Assembly (NCBI RefSeq): GCF_900314695.1
Contig: NZ_OMWD01000009.1
Span: 9,506 to 73,505, forward strand
Length of the DNA: 64,000 nucleotides
Origin: an uncultured Methanobrevibacter sp.
GTDB taxonomy: Archaea > Methanobacteriota > Methanobacteria > Methanobacteriales > Methanobacteriaceae
Direction of reading: 5' to 3'
The position numbers were made by a program, and so were the translations under genes. Within the stretch, counting starts at the first letter, position 1, and every line of letters begins with the position of its first letter. Positions 34,328-43,211 of the stretch are shown here, one piece after another. The notes below the pieces were generated by a model. That model saw only the letters and a program-made list of their open reading frames with translations, was not told where the DNA came from and did no database searches.

Positions 34328-34849
34328 TTATATCACCTTTAATGTTTGAATAATGATTTCAGATACTTTTTCAGGATTGAAAGTACCAGTATTTATAACT
34401 ATATCATAGACATCCATATTAGAAATGTCTATATTATGGATTTCCATGTATCTTAAAGCTTCACTTTTCTCACGAACAATGATTTCGTTTTTAGCCACTT
34501 CAACAGATTTATCTTCCCTATCTGATATCCTTTTGGAACGGACATCAAATGGAGTCACTAAACAAATCTTCAAATCAGCATTATCGACAAAAAATGCTGA
34601 TAGTCTCCCTTCAATTATAAGATTTTCTGCTTCTTTGGCTTTTAAAGCTTGCCTTTTATCAATTTCTTTATCAATATCATCATTACCTTCAGCAAACTCA
34701 CTAAATTCAAGAACACTCATACCCCTTTCTGCAGCCATTTCTCTAAATACAAAACCTGCAGAAATATATGGAATATCTAACTTTTTACTGAGAAGCTCAG
34801 CAGTAGTTGTAGTTCCAGTTCCAGCTAATCCGCCAATAGTAATAATCAT
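34328..34849 (-). CDS. cmk: Cytidylate kinase, archaeal type
   Basis: A 173-residue P-loop kinase that makes CDP/dCDP from CMP/dCMP. The P-loop is IGGLAGTGTTTTAELL at the N-terminus, with IPYISAGFVFREMAAERG, LIIEGRLSAFF and the lid RSKRISDREDKSVE. The ATG overlaps the rpl34e stop by one base (TAATG), showing coupling to the ribosomal genes. Confidence 0.93.
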   Translation of the reverse strand: MIITIGGLAGTGTTTTAELLSKKLDIPYISAGFVFREMAAERGMSVLEFSEFAEGNDDIDKEIDKRQALKAKEAENLIIEGRLSAFFVDNADLKICLVTPFDVRSKRISDREDKSVEVAKNEIIVREKSEALRYMEIHNIDISNMDVYDIVINTGTFNPEKVSEIIIQTLKVI

Positions 34850-35115
34850 TATTTTCTAGCCTCGTTTTTGAAAATTTTACGAGCACAACTTGAGCATAAG
34901 TACCCACCATATGGACGGTTAGGTCTTTTAGCTGTTTTTGATAATTTTCCAATTTCATATGGACGTCCGCGAGGAACACCATGTAAGACTTTACCACATT
35001 CAGCACAAACATGCTTAGATGGTTTTTTCTTTTTATATCTTAAAACATTATCTCCACCAGGAGTGTTTTTATGAATTCTTTTATATGATCTTGATCTAAA
35101 CCTATTTTCAGGCAT
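34849..35115 (-). CDS. rpl34e: Ribosomal protein eL34 (L34e)
   Basis: An 88-residue eL34 with two CxxC pairs, CAEC and CSSC, that bind zinc; MPENRFRSRSYKRIHKNTPGG is the standard start and KVLHGVPRGRPYEIGKLSKT is conserved. Overlaps cmk by one base. Between it and the EMC3-like gene is a 116-base AT-rich gap, with an AGATATATTG TATA-like element on the minus strand. Confidence 0.96.
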   Translation of the reverse strand: MPENRFRSRSYKRIHKNTPGGDNVLRYKKKKPSKHVCAECGKVLHGVPRGRPYEIGKLSKTAKRPNRPYGGYLCSSCARKIFKNEARK

Positions 35116-35231
35116 TTAATCACCTAATAATTAATTTAATAAAATTTAATAATTGTGTAATAGCGTATTCAATATAGAATACTACAATATATCTTTTTCA
35201 TCATTAATAAATGTATGTTTAAAAGGTTGAT

Positions 35232-35810
35232 TTAGAACCCTTGTTTGAATCCTAAGAATTTTCTTATTATTTGACTCATACCAAAAGTACATATCATATA
35301 CCATAATAACCAACCAATACCGTATGGAATTGTTGCTTTACCACCATATAAAAATTGACCAATAAAATGCCAAACAGGAGTTAAAGTAACCCAGTATACA
35401 GTTTTAGGTAAAATAATAACTAAGTCATGAATTGCTGAAGTTCTCATCCAGAAGAAAATCAAAATAATTGGAACAAAAGTTACAATCATAGGTTTGAATT
35501 GACTGGACATCATTTTACTTTGCATTTGCATCATGTCAGACTGTTGAGCCTGAAGTTCAGCAACTCTTTTGCCATCTCCCTTCTTTTGAGCTTCTCTGAG
35601 TTCACTTTGGAATTCTTTCATTTTTGCTTGCACATCATTCATCTCATCCTGATCGACCAGATATTTATTTGCAATTGTTGTAATTAATGAAACGATAAAT
35701 GCAATTATCAATACAGTCAAAGCAGGATTAGCCGGATTCGGGTCCATAGCGAGAATTGGATTGAAAACTGAATTCAATGCTTCATAAATCATTCCCCATA
35801 TATCAACCAT
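35232..35810 (-). CDS. EMC3/YidC-Oxa1-type membrane insertase (DUF106)
   Basis: A 192-residue membrane protein of the archaeal DUF106 family, related to YidC/Oxa1, EMC3 and TMCO1 and thought to help insert membrane proteins. Three hydrophobic segments are visible: about 27-47 (ALTVLIIAFIVSLITTIANK), 107-125 (IVTFVPIILIFFWMRT) and 160-185. Between the first two is a charged coiled coil (QSELREAQKKGDGKRVAELQ). It lies between secY-adkA and rpl34e, in keeping with a job alongside SecY. Confidence 0.92.
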   Translation of the reverse strand: MVDIWGMIYEALNSVFNPILAMDPNPANPALTVLIIAFIVSLITTIANKYLVDQDEMNDVQAKMKEFQSELREAQKKGDGKRVAELQAQQSDMMQMQSKMMSSQFKPMIVTFVPIILIFFWMRTSAIHDLVIILPKTVYWVTLTPVWHFIGQFLYGGKATIPYGIGWLLWYMICTFGMSQIIRKFLGFKQGF

Positions 35811-35820
35811 AATTAATCCC

Positions 35821-36381
35821 CTATAAATTTAATACATCAACTAATTTTGAAACTGAAGAATTTAAATGATTGTCATGATTTTCAACAATTTTAACAGTAG
35901 CGCCTGTTAAAGTAGCATAAGCCATAGAAGTAGCTCTGTTCATTTGTTGGTGTAAATCAATTTCTTTAGCTTTTTGAACATCTCTAACACGTGTATCATC
36001 ATTTAATCTTCTGTAAATGATTTCATCAGGATTAGCTTCAATTAATATAAAGCGATCTGGTTGTAATTGTTCTAAAACCCAAATTGGTAAACCTGGTAAA
36101 AAACCAGATGGAGTGTTAATGGTACAATGGGTGTCGACAATAACATTATCATTTTCAGATCTTCTTTTTATTTCTTTAGCAGCTTCAGCTTGAATTTCCT
36201 TTTGAGTTTCAGCCGGTAATTTCCTTAAAGAATCTCTATCTTCAACAATTTTTCTTTCAATTGCTATTTCAGTCATTATGTCACCATAGTTTAAGTGGAC
36301 ATAATCAACTTCTTCAAGTGCTTTTTTAAGCAATGTTGTACTTCCAGAACCTGGAATACCTGTTAATACTACTAATTTCAA
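35821..36381 (-). CDS. adkA: Archaeal adenylate kinase
   Basis: A 186-residue archaeal-type adenylate kinase, which balances AMP, ADP and ATP. P-loop TGIPGSGSTTLLKKAL at the N-terminus; then VDTHCTINTPSGFLPGLP and the Arg-rich RRLNDDTRVRDVQKAKEID lid region. It belongs to the AdkA group, not the bacterial Adk with the zinc lid. It follows secY in the same direction, as in other archaea and bacteria. Confidence 0.95.
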   Translation of the reverse strand: MKLVVLTGIPGSGSTTLLKKALEEVDYVHLNYGDIMTEIAIERKIVEDRDSLRKLPAETQKEIQAEAAKEIKRRSENDNVIVDTHCTINTPSGFLPGLPIWVLEQLQPDRFILIEANPDEIIYRRLNDDTRVRDVQKAKEIDLHQQMNRATSMAYATLTGATVKIVENHDNHLNSSVSKLVDVLNL

Positions 36382-36421
36382 TTTAATCCCTCACATATTA
36401 ATATGAATAAGTTTAGGAGAA

Positions 36422-37783
36422 TTAATCTCCTCCTAAAACTTTTCTAAGAATTGGATTTGCAGACATAAGTTGTTCTTCTGCCATTTCTTCATAAAGCTTA
36501 TGAATAATACCTACAGTAAGTAAAACACCAGTACCTCCACCTAAAGCACCGGTTAAATCTGCAAGGAAAGCAATAAGACCTACATATATACCACTGATAA
36601 TGGTAAGTGCAGGAATATACTTTTTCAATATTTTATATAACTGACGTTTACTGCTTCTAAAACCAGGTATCTGAATACCTGAATTGTAAAGCTGTTCAGA
36701 AATCTTTTTAGCATTTAATCCGCTGATTTCTACCCAAAGATATGAGAATAACATACAGAATCCAATGAAAAATATTGCATATACAATTACATGGATTGGT
36801 TCTGTTACAAACATGTACCATTTAGGTGTTGAAAGCAACCATGCAATTCCATCAACAGGTTTACCCGCATCAATGTGACCAAAAATTGGAATTCCAATTT
36901 TTTGGAAAAGGTTTGCGAACAAGGTTACGTTTACAAGTAATGCACTTGTCAAAATAACTGGCATGTTACTTGAGTAAACAAATTTTAATGGATATTTACC
37001 AACAGATCCTCTGATTCTTCCGTGACCTCTTACACTACCATGAGAAATAGGAATTTCCACTCTCATAGCTTCACCATAAAGAACAACTAAGAATACTACA
37101 ATAGTTGCGATTAATGGAATCAATATAATAAAGTCATATACTCCAGTAGTAGCCTGTTGTATGAATTTTGGAATAATACCTGCAAACAAACCATCGGTAC
37201 CGTTCAATATACTGAATGTACCAACAATAATAGTTTGACATACACCTGCTGCAATGAATAATCCTATCCCACTTCCGAATCCCCATTTGGATACGACTTC
37301 ATCGAGATAGATAATAACCAATGCACCAATAACCAATTGGAAAATCAATATTAATGTATATGAACTGTCCATTGGTGAAATGTTACCAGTAAATACTAAC
37401 ACACTAGCTTCAAAAATTGTAAAAAGAATTGATAAAAGCTTTTGTGTAGCTTGGAACTGGGATTTATCTTTATGGGAGGACAAATCTAAATCCAAAAGAT
37501 TTGAACCAACTAATAATTGCAAAACAATTGAAGCAGTAACAATCGGTCCAATTCCTAAAGTAAGAATAGAACCGAATGAACCTGCCATTACAGCTCTCAC
37601 TTGAGCAAAGTTATCTATTGCCCCAGGAGCAACACCATATAATGGAATTAAAGTCAATATAAAATATAATACTAAAACAAGAGCAGTCCATTTAAGTTTT
37701 TCATTAAAGTCTTCTCTGTGAACAGGGGATTTTACTTCAGGAATGAACTTAAATATTGGCTCTAAAACTTCTAGTGCTGACAT
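36422..37783 (-). CDS. secY: Preprotein translocase subunit SecY
   Basis: A 453-residue SecY, the protein-conducting channel of the cytoplasmic membrane with SecE and Sec-beta. Ten transmembrane segments are visible. GSFGSILTLGIGPIVTASIVLQLL near residue 70 covers the plug and TM2; GKYPLKFVYSSNMPVILTSALL and SGLNAKKISEQLYNSGIQIPG are conserved SecY segments. Located after rpl15, the normal end of the spc-type operon, and followed by adkA and the EMC3-like protein. Confidence 0.97.
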   Translation of the reverse strand: MSALEVLEPIFKFIPEVKSPVHREDFNEKLKWTALVLVLYFILTLIPLYGVAPGAIDNFAQVRAVMAGSFGSILTLGIGPIVTASIVLQLLVGSNLLDLDLSSHKDKSQFQATQKLLSILFTIFEASVLVFTGNISPMDSSYTLILIFQLVIGALVIIYLDEVVSKWGFGSGIGLFIAAGVCQTIIVGTFSILNGTDGLFAGIIPKFIQQATTGVYDFIILIPLIATIVVFLVVLYGEAMRVEIPISHGSVRGHGRIRGSVGKYPLKFVYSSNMPVILTSALLVNVTLFANLFQKIGIPIFGHIDAGKPVDGIAWLLSTPKWYMFVTEPIHVIVYAIFFIGFCMLFSYLWVEISGLNAKKISEQLYNSGIQIPGFRSSKRQLYKILKKYIPALTIISGIYVGLIAFLADLTGALGGGTGVLLTVGIIHKLYEEMAEEQLMSANPILRKVLGGD

Positions 37784-37814
37784 TTTATTCCTCTATATAA
37801 TAAAAGAAAAAAAG

Positions 37815-38252
37815 CTATAATTCTATAGCTTCTCCTCCTACTTCTTCAATTTTTTCAATAGCGGAAGCTGAAAATTGTGGTGCTGAAATTTTGAAAGTTT
37901 TGGTTATTTTTCCTTTACCTAAAACTTTATCATAACCTAAATCAGTAACATCAATAACAATAGCGTCACCTTCTTTAGATGCTAATCCTTTAGCAATTAA
38001 ATTTTCAGCTTGCTCTTCTAAATAAATTAGATTAACTGCGCTAATTTTTTTAATCATTTTTTGAGGTCTTTTAAAACCATGTTTACCAAAGTGGTCAGGG
38101 TCATGGATTACAGTCCAAGTCCAGTGTTGTTTGCCCATACCTGCTTTACCTTTTCCACCTTTGTTACCTGCACCTCTACGTTTTTTGGTACAGCCTCCAC
38201 CGTTGGATCTAGAACCTCTTTGTTTGTTAATTTTACGTTTTGTTCTAATCAT
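37815..38252 (-). CDS. rpl15: Ribosomal protein uL15
   Basis: A 145-residue uL15 beginning MIRTKRKINKQRGSRSNGGG, with the flexible Gly/Lys-rich N-terminal arm (GAGNKGGKGKAGMGK) typical of this protein, and a globular C-terminal half. GGGTG before the ATG at 38252 supports this start rather than the upstream GTG at 38261. Confidence 0.96.
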   Translation of the reverse strand: MIRTKRKINKQRGSRSNGGGCTKKRRGAGNKGGKGKAGMGKQHWTWTVIHDPDHFGKHGFKRPQKMIKKISAVNLIYLEEQAENLIAKGLASKEGDAIVIDVTDLGYDKVLGKGKITKTFKISAPQFSASAIEKIEEVGGEAIEL

Positions 38253-38266
38253 ATTACACACCCGAT

Positions 38267-38725
38267 TTAAAGCATTCTTATTGCAAGGTCTTTAATTTCT
38301 TCTCCCCTGTAACCTAAAGATCCACCTTCGTTAATGGATAAACGAATATCTTCATATCCTTTTCTTGGAGGGTGTAAACGGAATACAGGTTTAATACCAA
38401 CATCAGCTAATTTTACTTCAGAATTAATTAAAGCTTCAGCTAATTCTGCAATGTTGTTATAATCAGAATTTTCTGCAACATACTCATCAGTAACTTTGTT
38501 GTTACCTGGGAGTCTACCTCTTTTAGCGATGATTTTAGCTAAAAGTTCAGCATCAATTTCTCCCCAAGTAATGTAATCCTTAGCTTTTTGAAGCATACCT
38601 TCGTAACTAGGATTTTCTTCAACTAAAACTGCATGGCTGATTCTGTTAAGTCTTAACATATCTAAGGTGTCTGCAACATTTTGAATAACACCAGTAGTTC
38701 CTCTAATTCTAATAACTAAAAACAT
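38267..38725 (-). CDS. rpl30: Ribosomal protein uL30
   Basis: A 152-residue uL30 in its long archaeal form: MFLVIRIRGTTGVIQNVADTL, LNRISHAVLVEENPSYEGML, then an archaeal insertion and the conserved ending FRLHPPRKGYEDIRLSIN. GGTGAT is correctly spaced before ATG 38725; the GTG at 38737 is part of that ribosome-binding site. Confidence 0.96.
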   Translation of the reverse strand: MFLVIRIRGTTGVIQNVADTLDMLRLNRISHAVLVEENPSYEGMLQKAKDYITWGEIDAELLAKIIAKRGRLPGNNKVTDEYVAENSDYNNIAELAEALINSEVKLADVGIKPVFRLHPPRKGYEDIRLSINEGGSLGYRGEEIKDLAIRML

Positions 38726-38737
38726 AGTAATCACCAA

Positions 38738-39379
38738 TTAGTAGTTAACTCCCATTTTTTTGAGGTCTTCTTTAGAAGCTTTAACATTACTTAATTCTTT
38801 TAAAGCGTCGAATACTGCATTAGCAAAGTTGACAGTAGTTTGAGTTTGACCGAAAGTTTGAGACCATACATCATGAATACCAGCAAGTTTTAAGATAGTT
38901 TTACCAACATCACCAACTACTAAACCTACACCTGCAGGAGCTGGCATTAAAGTAACACTTACACTACTGGTTTTACCTTGTACTTTGAAAGGTACGGTGT
39001 GTTCTCTTCCACAAACACAACCCCAGTCTCCACAACCTCTTCTAACTTTAATAATGTTATATTTAGCATTATCAACAGCTTTTCTGATTGCAGGACCAAC
39101 CTCTTTAGCTTTACCTTGGCCTAAACCAACATATCCATCCTTGTTACCTACAGCAACAATTACTCTGAAATTAACTTTTCTACCAGATTTATGCATCCTT
39201 TGAACTAAGTTAACATCCATTACTTCTTCTTCTAAATCCGGAATTAAGGCATCGACTATTTCTAATTCCATGATTGGAAGACCTTTTTCAAAAATTTCAT
39301 CGATATCAGTAATGGTACCGTCTTTAACTAATCTGCCCATTTTAGTTTTAGGTTCCCATTCATCAATATTAAAACTCAT
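38738..39379 (-). CDS. rps5: Ribosomal protein uS5
   Basis: A 213-residue uS5, part of the decoding-fidelity region. It has the S5 double-stranded-RNA-binding part (VNFRVIVAVGNKDGYVGLGQGKAKEV) and the C-terminal part (VTLMPAPAGVGLVVGDVGKTIL, DVWSQTFGQTQT). The N-terminal extension is normal for archaea. Two bases separate it from rpl18. Confidence 0.97.
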   Translation of the reverse strand: MSFNIDEWEPKTKMGRLVKDGTITDIDEIFEKGLPIMELEIVDALIPDLEEEVMDVNLVQRMHKSGRKVNFRVIVAVGNKDGYVGLGQGKAKEVGPAIRKAVDNAKYNIIKVRRGCGDWGCVCGREHTVPFKVQGKTSSVSVTLMPAPAGVGLVVGDVGKTILKLAGIHDVWSQTFGQTQTTVNFANAVFDALKELSNVKASKEDLKKMGVNY

Positions 39380-39381
39380 AG

Positions 39382-39963
39382 TTATTCCTCTGCCTCATCA
39401 ATATTCTTAATAGTTTCATCAAAGTTTTCTGGTAAATCTACAGGATTGAGACCTCTTTCGAAATACTTTGAGAATTTTTTATTAACTTCGTCATCATCTA
39501 AAGATTCAGCGTAATTAGCAATATGTTCTCCTCTGATACGTTCATCTTCTGGGAAAATGAAATCTCCGTGAGGAACATCTAAACCAGCATCAACTGCACC
39601 TTTAAGAGCAGCGAATACTTTAGATCCTTTGATTGGTGATTTTAAACCAATGTCTAAAATTGCACTTTCTACACCGTTTGCTAATGCTCTTTTAGCACAA
39701 AGATATGCGGTTAAGTAGAAAGATGAAAGATTACCTGTGCTTCCCAAATATCCATATTTAGCTAATTGTTTACTTACAGCAGAAGCAACAGTGATGTCTC
39801 CTTCAGGAGCATAATTGATTACTTGAACAGTTGCATGAGAATTTGAAACTCTAACAACTAAACGAGATTTGTCATAGTCGACTAATTTTAATCTAGCTGC
39901 ATAATCAGTTTTTCCTTCTCTTCTTCTTCTGAATGCTACTTTATAATTAGTTCCTTGTGCCAT
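39382..39963 (-). CDS. rpl18: Ribosomal protein uL18
   Basis: A 193-residue uL18, which binds 5S rRNA with uL5. YKVAFRRRREGKTDYAARLKLVDYDKSRLVVR is split over the N-terminal conserved region; GSKVFAALKGAVDAGLDVPHGD is also conserved. Archaeal length. Its ATG is two bases after the rpl19e stop. Confidence 0.96.
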   Translation of the reverse strand: MAQGTNYKVAFRRRREGKTDYAARLKLVDYDKSRLVVRVSNSHATVQVINYAPEGDITVASAVSKQLAKYGYLGSTGNLSSFYLTAYLCAKRALANGVESAILDIGLKSPIKGSKVFAALKGAVDAGLDVPHGDFIFPEDERIRGEHIANYAESLDDDEVNKKFSKYFERGLNPVDLPENFDETIKNIDEAEE

Positions 39964-39965
39964 GC

Positions 39966-40421
39966 TTATTCCTCTCCTTTAATTAAATCATGGTCACGGG
40001 CGTAGTTTCTCATGTAAGATTTACTTCTAAATGCGCCACCCTTAGCCATTTTGTATAATTTACGATAGGTAGTAGCATCAATTACTTCTTCATCACGCAT
40101 TTCTTTAAGGTCTTTTCTTAAAGCCCTGATAGTAGTCATCCATGCTTTTTTCTTAGGAGTACGTGCTTTTTTAGCCCCTTTTACGCTACCTCTACCTTTT
40201 CTTTTACCTTTTGCTTTTTGTTCTTTAATTTTTTTAGATCTGTAGCTACTAATACCTTTTTGAGGTTTTGCTTTAATAGCTCCATCATTAATTAACTGCT
40301 TTACACCTTCTCTAGTAATTGCCATAGATACTTCTTCTAATCTTTCTGGATCAATCCATACACGATTAAGACCTACTTTGAGTATACTAGCAGCTAATCT
40401 TTTTTGAGTTGTAAGATTCAT
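39966..40421 (-). CDS. rpl19e: Ribosomal protein eL19 (L19e)
   Basis: A 151-residue, highly basic, helical eL19: MNLTTQKRLAASILKVGLNR at the start, then DPERLEEVSMAITREGVKQLI and a Lys-rich helix; KKAWMTTIRALRKDLKEMRDE is conserved. The gene is separated from rpl32e by an unusual 106-base gap containing a hairpin, so its expression may be adjusted separately. GGAGG precedes the start. Confidence 0.96.
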   Translation of the reverse strand: MNLTTQKRLAASILKVGLNRVWIDPERLEEVSMAITREGVKQLINDGAIKAKPQKGISSYRSKKIKEQKAKGKRKGRGSVKGAKKARTPKKKAWMTTIRALRKDLKEMRDEEVIDATTYRKLYKMAKGGAFRSKSYMRNYARDHDLIKGEE

Positions 40422-40474
40422 GTATATAATCCTCCATTTAGATAAATAATCTAAATTCCCATTTATTTTAACTA

Positions 40475-40514
40475 GTCAAATCAATTCAAATAAAAGCCCC
40501 GGAATTGATTCGAC
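40475..40514 (-). promoter_or_regulatory. Conserved-looking hairpin between rpl32e and rpl19e
   Basis: GTCAAATCAATTC (40475-40487) and GAATTGATTCGAC (40502-40514) form a 13-bp stem with a 14-base GC-rich loop. The one non-complementary pair is G-U in the minus-strand RNA, so it pairs fully only in the direction of transcription. A TATA-like TTTATAAG lies directly upstream (about 40513-40520). It may be an mRNA regulatory element, attenuator or internal promoter. Confidence 0.55.
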
Positions 40515-40527
40515 TTATAAATATGAT

Positions 40528-40857
40528 TTATTTGTTTAAAACTTTAATTCCGAGTTCTGATGCTTTTTCTAACATCAAAGCTTTTTTCCTTTTACCGATA
40601 GAAGCACTTATTCTTGCAGCATCTGATGCTGGATCTAAGTCTTCTAATTCTTGCATATTGTGAACAAGAACATCATTATATCCTGAAGGGTGTAAGTCCC
40701 TTATTGCTCTAGGGGTTCTGTAACCAATAGCTGGCATGTCAGGTTTACCTGCTTCATATCTTCTCATTTTACTGGTTTTACCTCTAGGGCGTCTCCATTT
40801 GATTCCAAGTTTTTTATAACGAGCATATTCTTGTCTTTTAAATCTTTTGTTAGCCAT
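40528..40857 (-). CDS. rpl32e: Ribosomal protein eL32 (L32e)
   Basis: A 109-residue eL32 in its short archaeal form. KRQEYARYKKLGIKWRRPRG, PAIGYRTPRAIRDLHPSGY and KRKKALMLEKASELGIKVLNK identify it. Between rpl6 and rpl19e as in all archaeal spc clusters. Confidence 0.96.
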   Translation of the reverse strand: MANKRFKRQEYARYKKLGIKWRRPRGKTSKMRRYEAGKPDMPAIGYRTPRAIRDLHPSGYNDVLVHNMQELEDLDPASDAARISASIGKRKKALMLEKASELGIKVLNK

Positions 40858-40871
40858 TTAAATCACCAAAT

Positions 40872-41408
40872 TTATTCTTTGCTAGTTAAGTATATTCCGT
40901 CTTGGAATACTCTAGGATCTCTTCCTTTAATTTTAGTTGCTTGTTCTAAGTTAGCCATAGTTTGACCAACATGTTCCTTATTAATACCTGTAATTGTTAC
41001 CTCATCACCTTTAACTGCTACTTTAGCAGAACCTACTATTTTAGCAGTTCTTGGGTGTCTTTCCCCGAGGAAATTGTCAATTACTACTGTATCGTTTTGA
41101 ACTTTTACTGTCATTGGAAAGTGAGCAAATACAATTTTCATGTGGTATGTAAAACCATCAGTGACACCAACAATCATATTGTTAATGTGTGCTCTTGTAG
41201 TTCCAATCATTGCTTTATCTTTCTTTTTTGGAAATGCTGTTTCTAAAACAACAACATCATCATCCTTTTTAATATTTACATTAGGATAAGTAAATTTTCT
41301 GGAGTCTTCTCCATTAGGTCCTTTTACAGAAACCTCATTATTTTCAATTATAACTTCAACGCCTTCAGGGACTTCAATTGTTTCCCTTATAGCTGCAGCT
41401 ACTACCAT
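40872..41408 (-). CDS. rpl6: Ribosomal protein uL6
   Basis: A 178-residue uL6 near the factor-binding site. VKGPNGEDSRKFTYPNVNI, the middle TTRAHINNMIVGVTDGFTYHM and the C-terminal GINKEHVGQTMANLEQATKIKGRD-type region are diagnostic. The two-domain L6 fold is complete. Eight bases after rps8. Confidence 0.97.
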   Translation of the reverse strand: MVVAAAIRETIEVPEGVEVIIENNEVSVKGPNGEDSRKFTYPNVNIKKDDDVVVLETAFPKKKDKAMIGTTRAHINNMIVGVTDGFTYHMKIVFAHFPMTVKVQNDTVVIDNFLGERHPRTAKIVGSAKVAVKGDEVTITGINKEHVGQTMANLEQATKIKGRDPRVFQDGIYLTSKE

Positions 41409-41416
41409 TTTATCAC

Positions 41417-41809
41417 CTAATACATGTAAGCCAACAAACGTCCGCCAATTCCTAATTCTTTAGCCTCATAGTGAGTCATAATTCCTTTAGGAGTAGTGAC
41501 AATTAAAATACCAAAGTTTTTTGCTGGCAAATATCTTTTTTCAAATTTCTCAAATTCATCTTTTTTAACAGCGTGACGAGGTTTGATAACACCACATTTG
41601 TTAATGTTACCTTTTAATTCAACTATGAATTTTCCTGCCCTGTTATCATCAACATATTCAAAATTACCAATATAATTCTCTTTTTGCATAGTGCTTAAAA
41701 CTTGTCCAATTAATTTGGAAGCAGGAGAAATAACACAAGAGTCATTTACTTGCAATTCGTTATTTCTGATATTAGTTAAAGCATCAGCAAGAGGATCCAT
41801 AAGACTCAT
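41417..41809 (-). CDS. rps8: Ribosomal protein uS8
   Basis: A 130-residue uS8 that binds the central domain of 16S rRNA. MSLMDPLADALTNIRNNELQ at the start and KNFGILIVTTPKGIMTHYEA near the end are typical. Eleven bases after the short rps14 gene. Confidence 0.97.
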   Translation of the reverse strand: MSLMDPLADALTNIRNNELQVNDSCVISPASKLIGQVLSTMQKENYIGNFEYVDDNRAGKFIVELKGNINKCGVIKPRHAVKKDEFEKFEKRYLPAKNFGILIVTTPKGIMTHYEAKELGIGGRLLAYMY

Positions 41810-41820
41810 AATTAAAACCT

Positions 41821-41964
41821 CTAATTATATTTTTTAAATCCCATTTTAGGAGCAACTTCCCTAAAACATTGTCTGCATAAATTTATTCCATATCTGCTGA
41901 CCATAGCAGAATGGTCTCCACAACGACTACATTTTTTTGCAGCTTTTCCGTATTTTCTTGGCAA
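41821..41964 (-). CDS. rps14: Ribosomal protein uS14, zinc-binding, TTG start
   Basis: A 47-residue zinc-type uS14: MPRKYGKAAKKCSRCGDHSA at the start, a second pair in LCRQCF, and the ending FREVAPKMGFKKYN. The four cysteines bind zinc. There is no ATG; a TTG (41964-41962) preceded by GGTGATAT gives the correct N-terminus. It lies between rpl5 (8 bases) and rps8. Short length and TTG start make it easy to miss. Confidence 0.95.
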   Translation of the reverse strand: MPRKYGKAAKKCSRCGDHSAMVSRYGINLCRQCFREVAPKMGFKKYN

Positions 41965-41972
41965 AATATCAC

Positions 41973-42485
41973 CTATTCAGTTACATAATTAACTTTAAAG
42001 TTTTCTTCCATAAATTTCATAGTTTCTTCTTTAGAAATTCTATGTTTTTGAGGAACTTTCTTTTGTCTGATTTTTCTTCTTGCTATTCTGTAACCTGGTT
42101 TTTCAAAGGTAACAGATACGTTCATACCGAAGATACCGATATCAGGATTATATCTCATACCTGGAATATCAATGTGTTCTTTAATACCGAAAGAAAGGTT
42201 TCCTTGAGCATCAAATTGAGTAGGTTTGATATTTCTACTAATACCTTCTAAAACCATATCAATAGCTTTGTCAGCTTTTTCGCCACGTAAAGTTAATTTA
42301 CATGCAATTGGTTGGCGTTTTCTAATTCCCCATTCAGGATTGGTAACTTTGGAATAGGTTTTTACAGGACTTTGGTCAAACATGCTTTCTAATAAAGTAA
42401 TAGCACGTTCTAATCTTTCACCTGCTTCACCAACACCAATACTGACAGTAGCTTTTTCAATACGTACTTCGTTCATTGGGTTCAT
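41973..42485 (-). CDS. rpl5: Ribosomal protein uL5
   Basis: A 170-residue uL5 that contacts 5S rRNA and the P-site tRNA. KATVSIGVGEAGERLERAITLLE, QSPVKTYSKVTNPEWGIRKRQPIACK and the ending MKFMEENFKVNYVTE-type tail identify it. GGAGGTTAATAA precedes the ATG, which overlaps the rps4e stop by four bases (ATGA). Confidence 0.96.
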   Translation of the reverse strand: MNPMNEVRIEKATVSIGVGEAGERLERAITLLESMFDQSPVKTYSKVTNPEWGIRKRQPIACKLTLRGEKADKAIDMVLEGISRNIKPTQFDAQGNLSFGIKEHIDIPGMRYNPDIGIFGMNVSVTFEKPGYRIARRKIRQKKVPQKHRISKEETMKFMEENFKVNYVTE

Positions 42486-43210
42486 TTATTAACCTCCAAT
42501 AAAGATATTGATGGTGCATCAGTACCAACAACAAATGCATAATCTTTTAAAGTTAAGAAATCATCTTTTGAACTATTTTCGATAATAATAGTATTTGGAT
42601 TGGAAGATTTATTTTCAATAATTTCAGTTACGGTACCTAATTCACCGGTGTGTTTACCACCAGTAACAAGTACAGTAGCACCTTCTTGTAAAGGATATAC
42701 TTCACCAATTTCTTGTTCAGGTACTTTTAAAGAAATTACATCTCCAACAGAGTATGCATCTTCATCAATGATAACATTTTTACCATCGTGAAGGTTTAAT
42801 TGAGTTTTACCACCTTTAATGGTAGATTTATTAACAATTTTAGATAATTTAGCACTATTATCATCAATTAAATCTAATTGTAATCTTCCTTTTCTATCTA
42901 AAAGAACTCTGTAAGATTCACCAGTTTTTGGAATTCCAATGATATCCATGAAACCAACTGGGAATTTGTAATCTTTAACAACTCTTCCATCAACTAAAAC
43001 ATTACCAGAGTTGATAATTCTTTTAGCTTCTCTGGAGTTATCAGCTAATTTTAAAACATCTCTGATAACTAAAGTTAATGGAATAGAATCATTAATGGAA
43101 TGTGAACCTGCAGAAGGTTTTACAGTCCAAGTGTCTTCTTTAGGATGAATAGGCCAAGATTTAGGTGCTTTATATCTTTTAAGATGTTTTCTAGATCCCA
43201 TTTTAGCCAT
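42482..43210 (-). CDS. rps4e: Ribosomal protein eS4 (S4e)
   Basis: A 242-residue eS4. MAKMGSRKHLKRYKAPKSWP is the archaeal start; an S4-like RNA-binding stretch is near 50-100 (REAKRIINSGNVLVDGRVV), then a central domain and a KOW motif (GATVLVTGGKHTGELGTVTE). One base before rpl24 ends upstream. Overlaps rpl5 by four bases. Confidence 0.97.
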   Translation of the reverse strand: MAKMGSRKHLKRYKAPKSWPIHPKEDTWTVKPSAGSHSINDSIPLTLVIRDVLKLADNSREAKRIINSGNVLVDGRVVKDYKFPVGFMDIIGIPKTGESYRVLLDRKGRLQLDLIDDNSAKLSKIVNKSTIKGGKTQLNLHDGKNVIIDEDAYSVGDVISLKVPEQEIGEVYPLQEGATVLVTGGKHTGELGTVTEIIENKSSNPNTIIIENSSKDDFLTLKDYAFVVGTDAPSISLLEVNK

Positions 43211-43211
43211 T

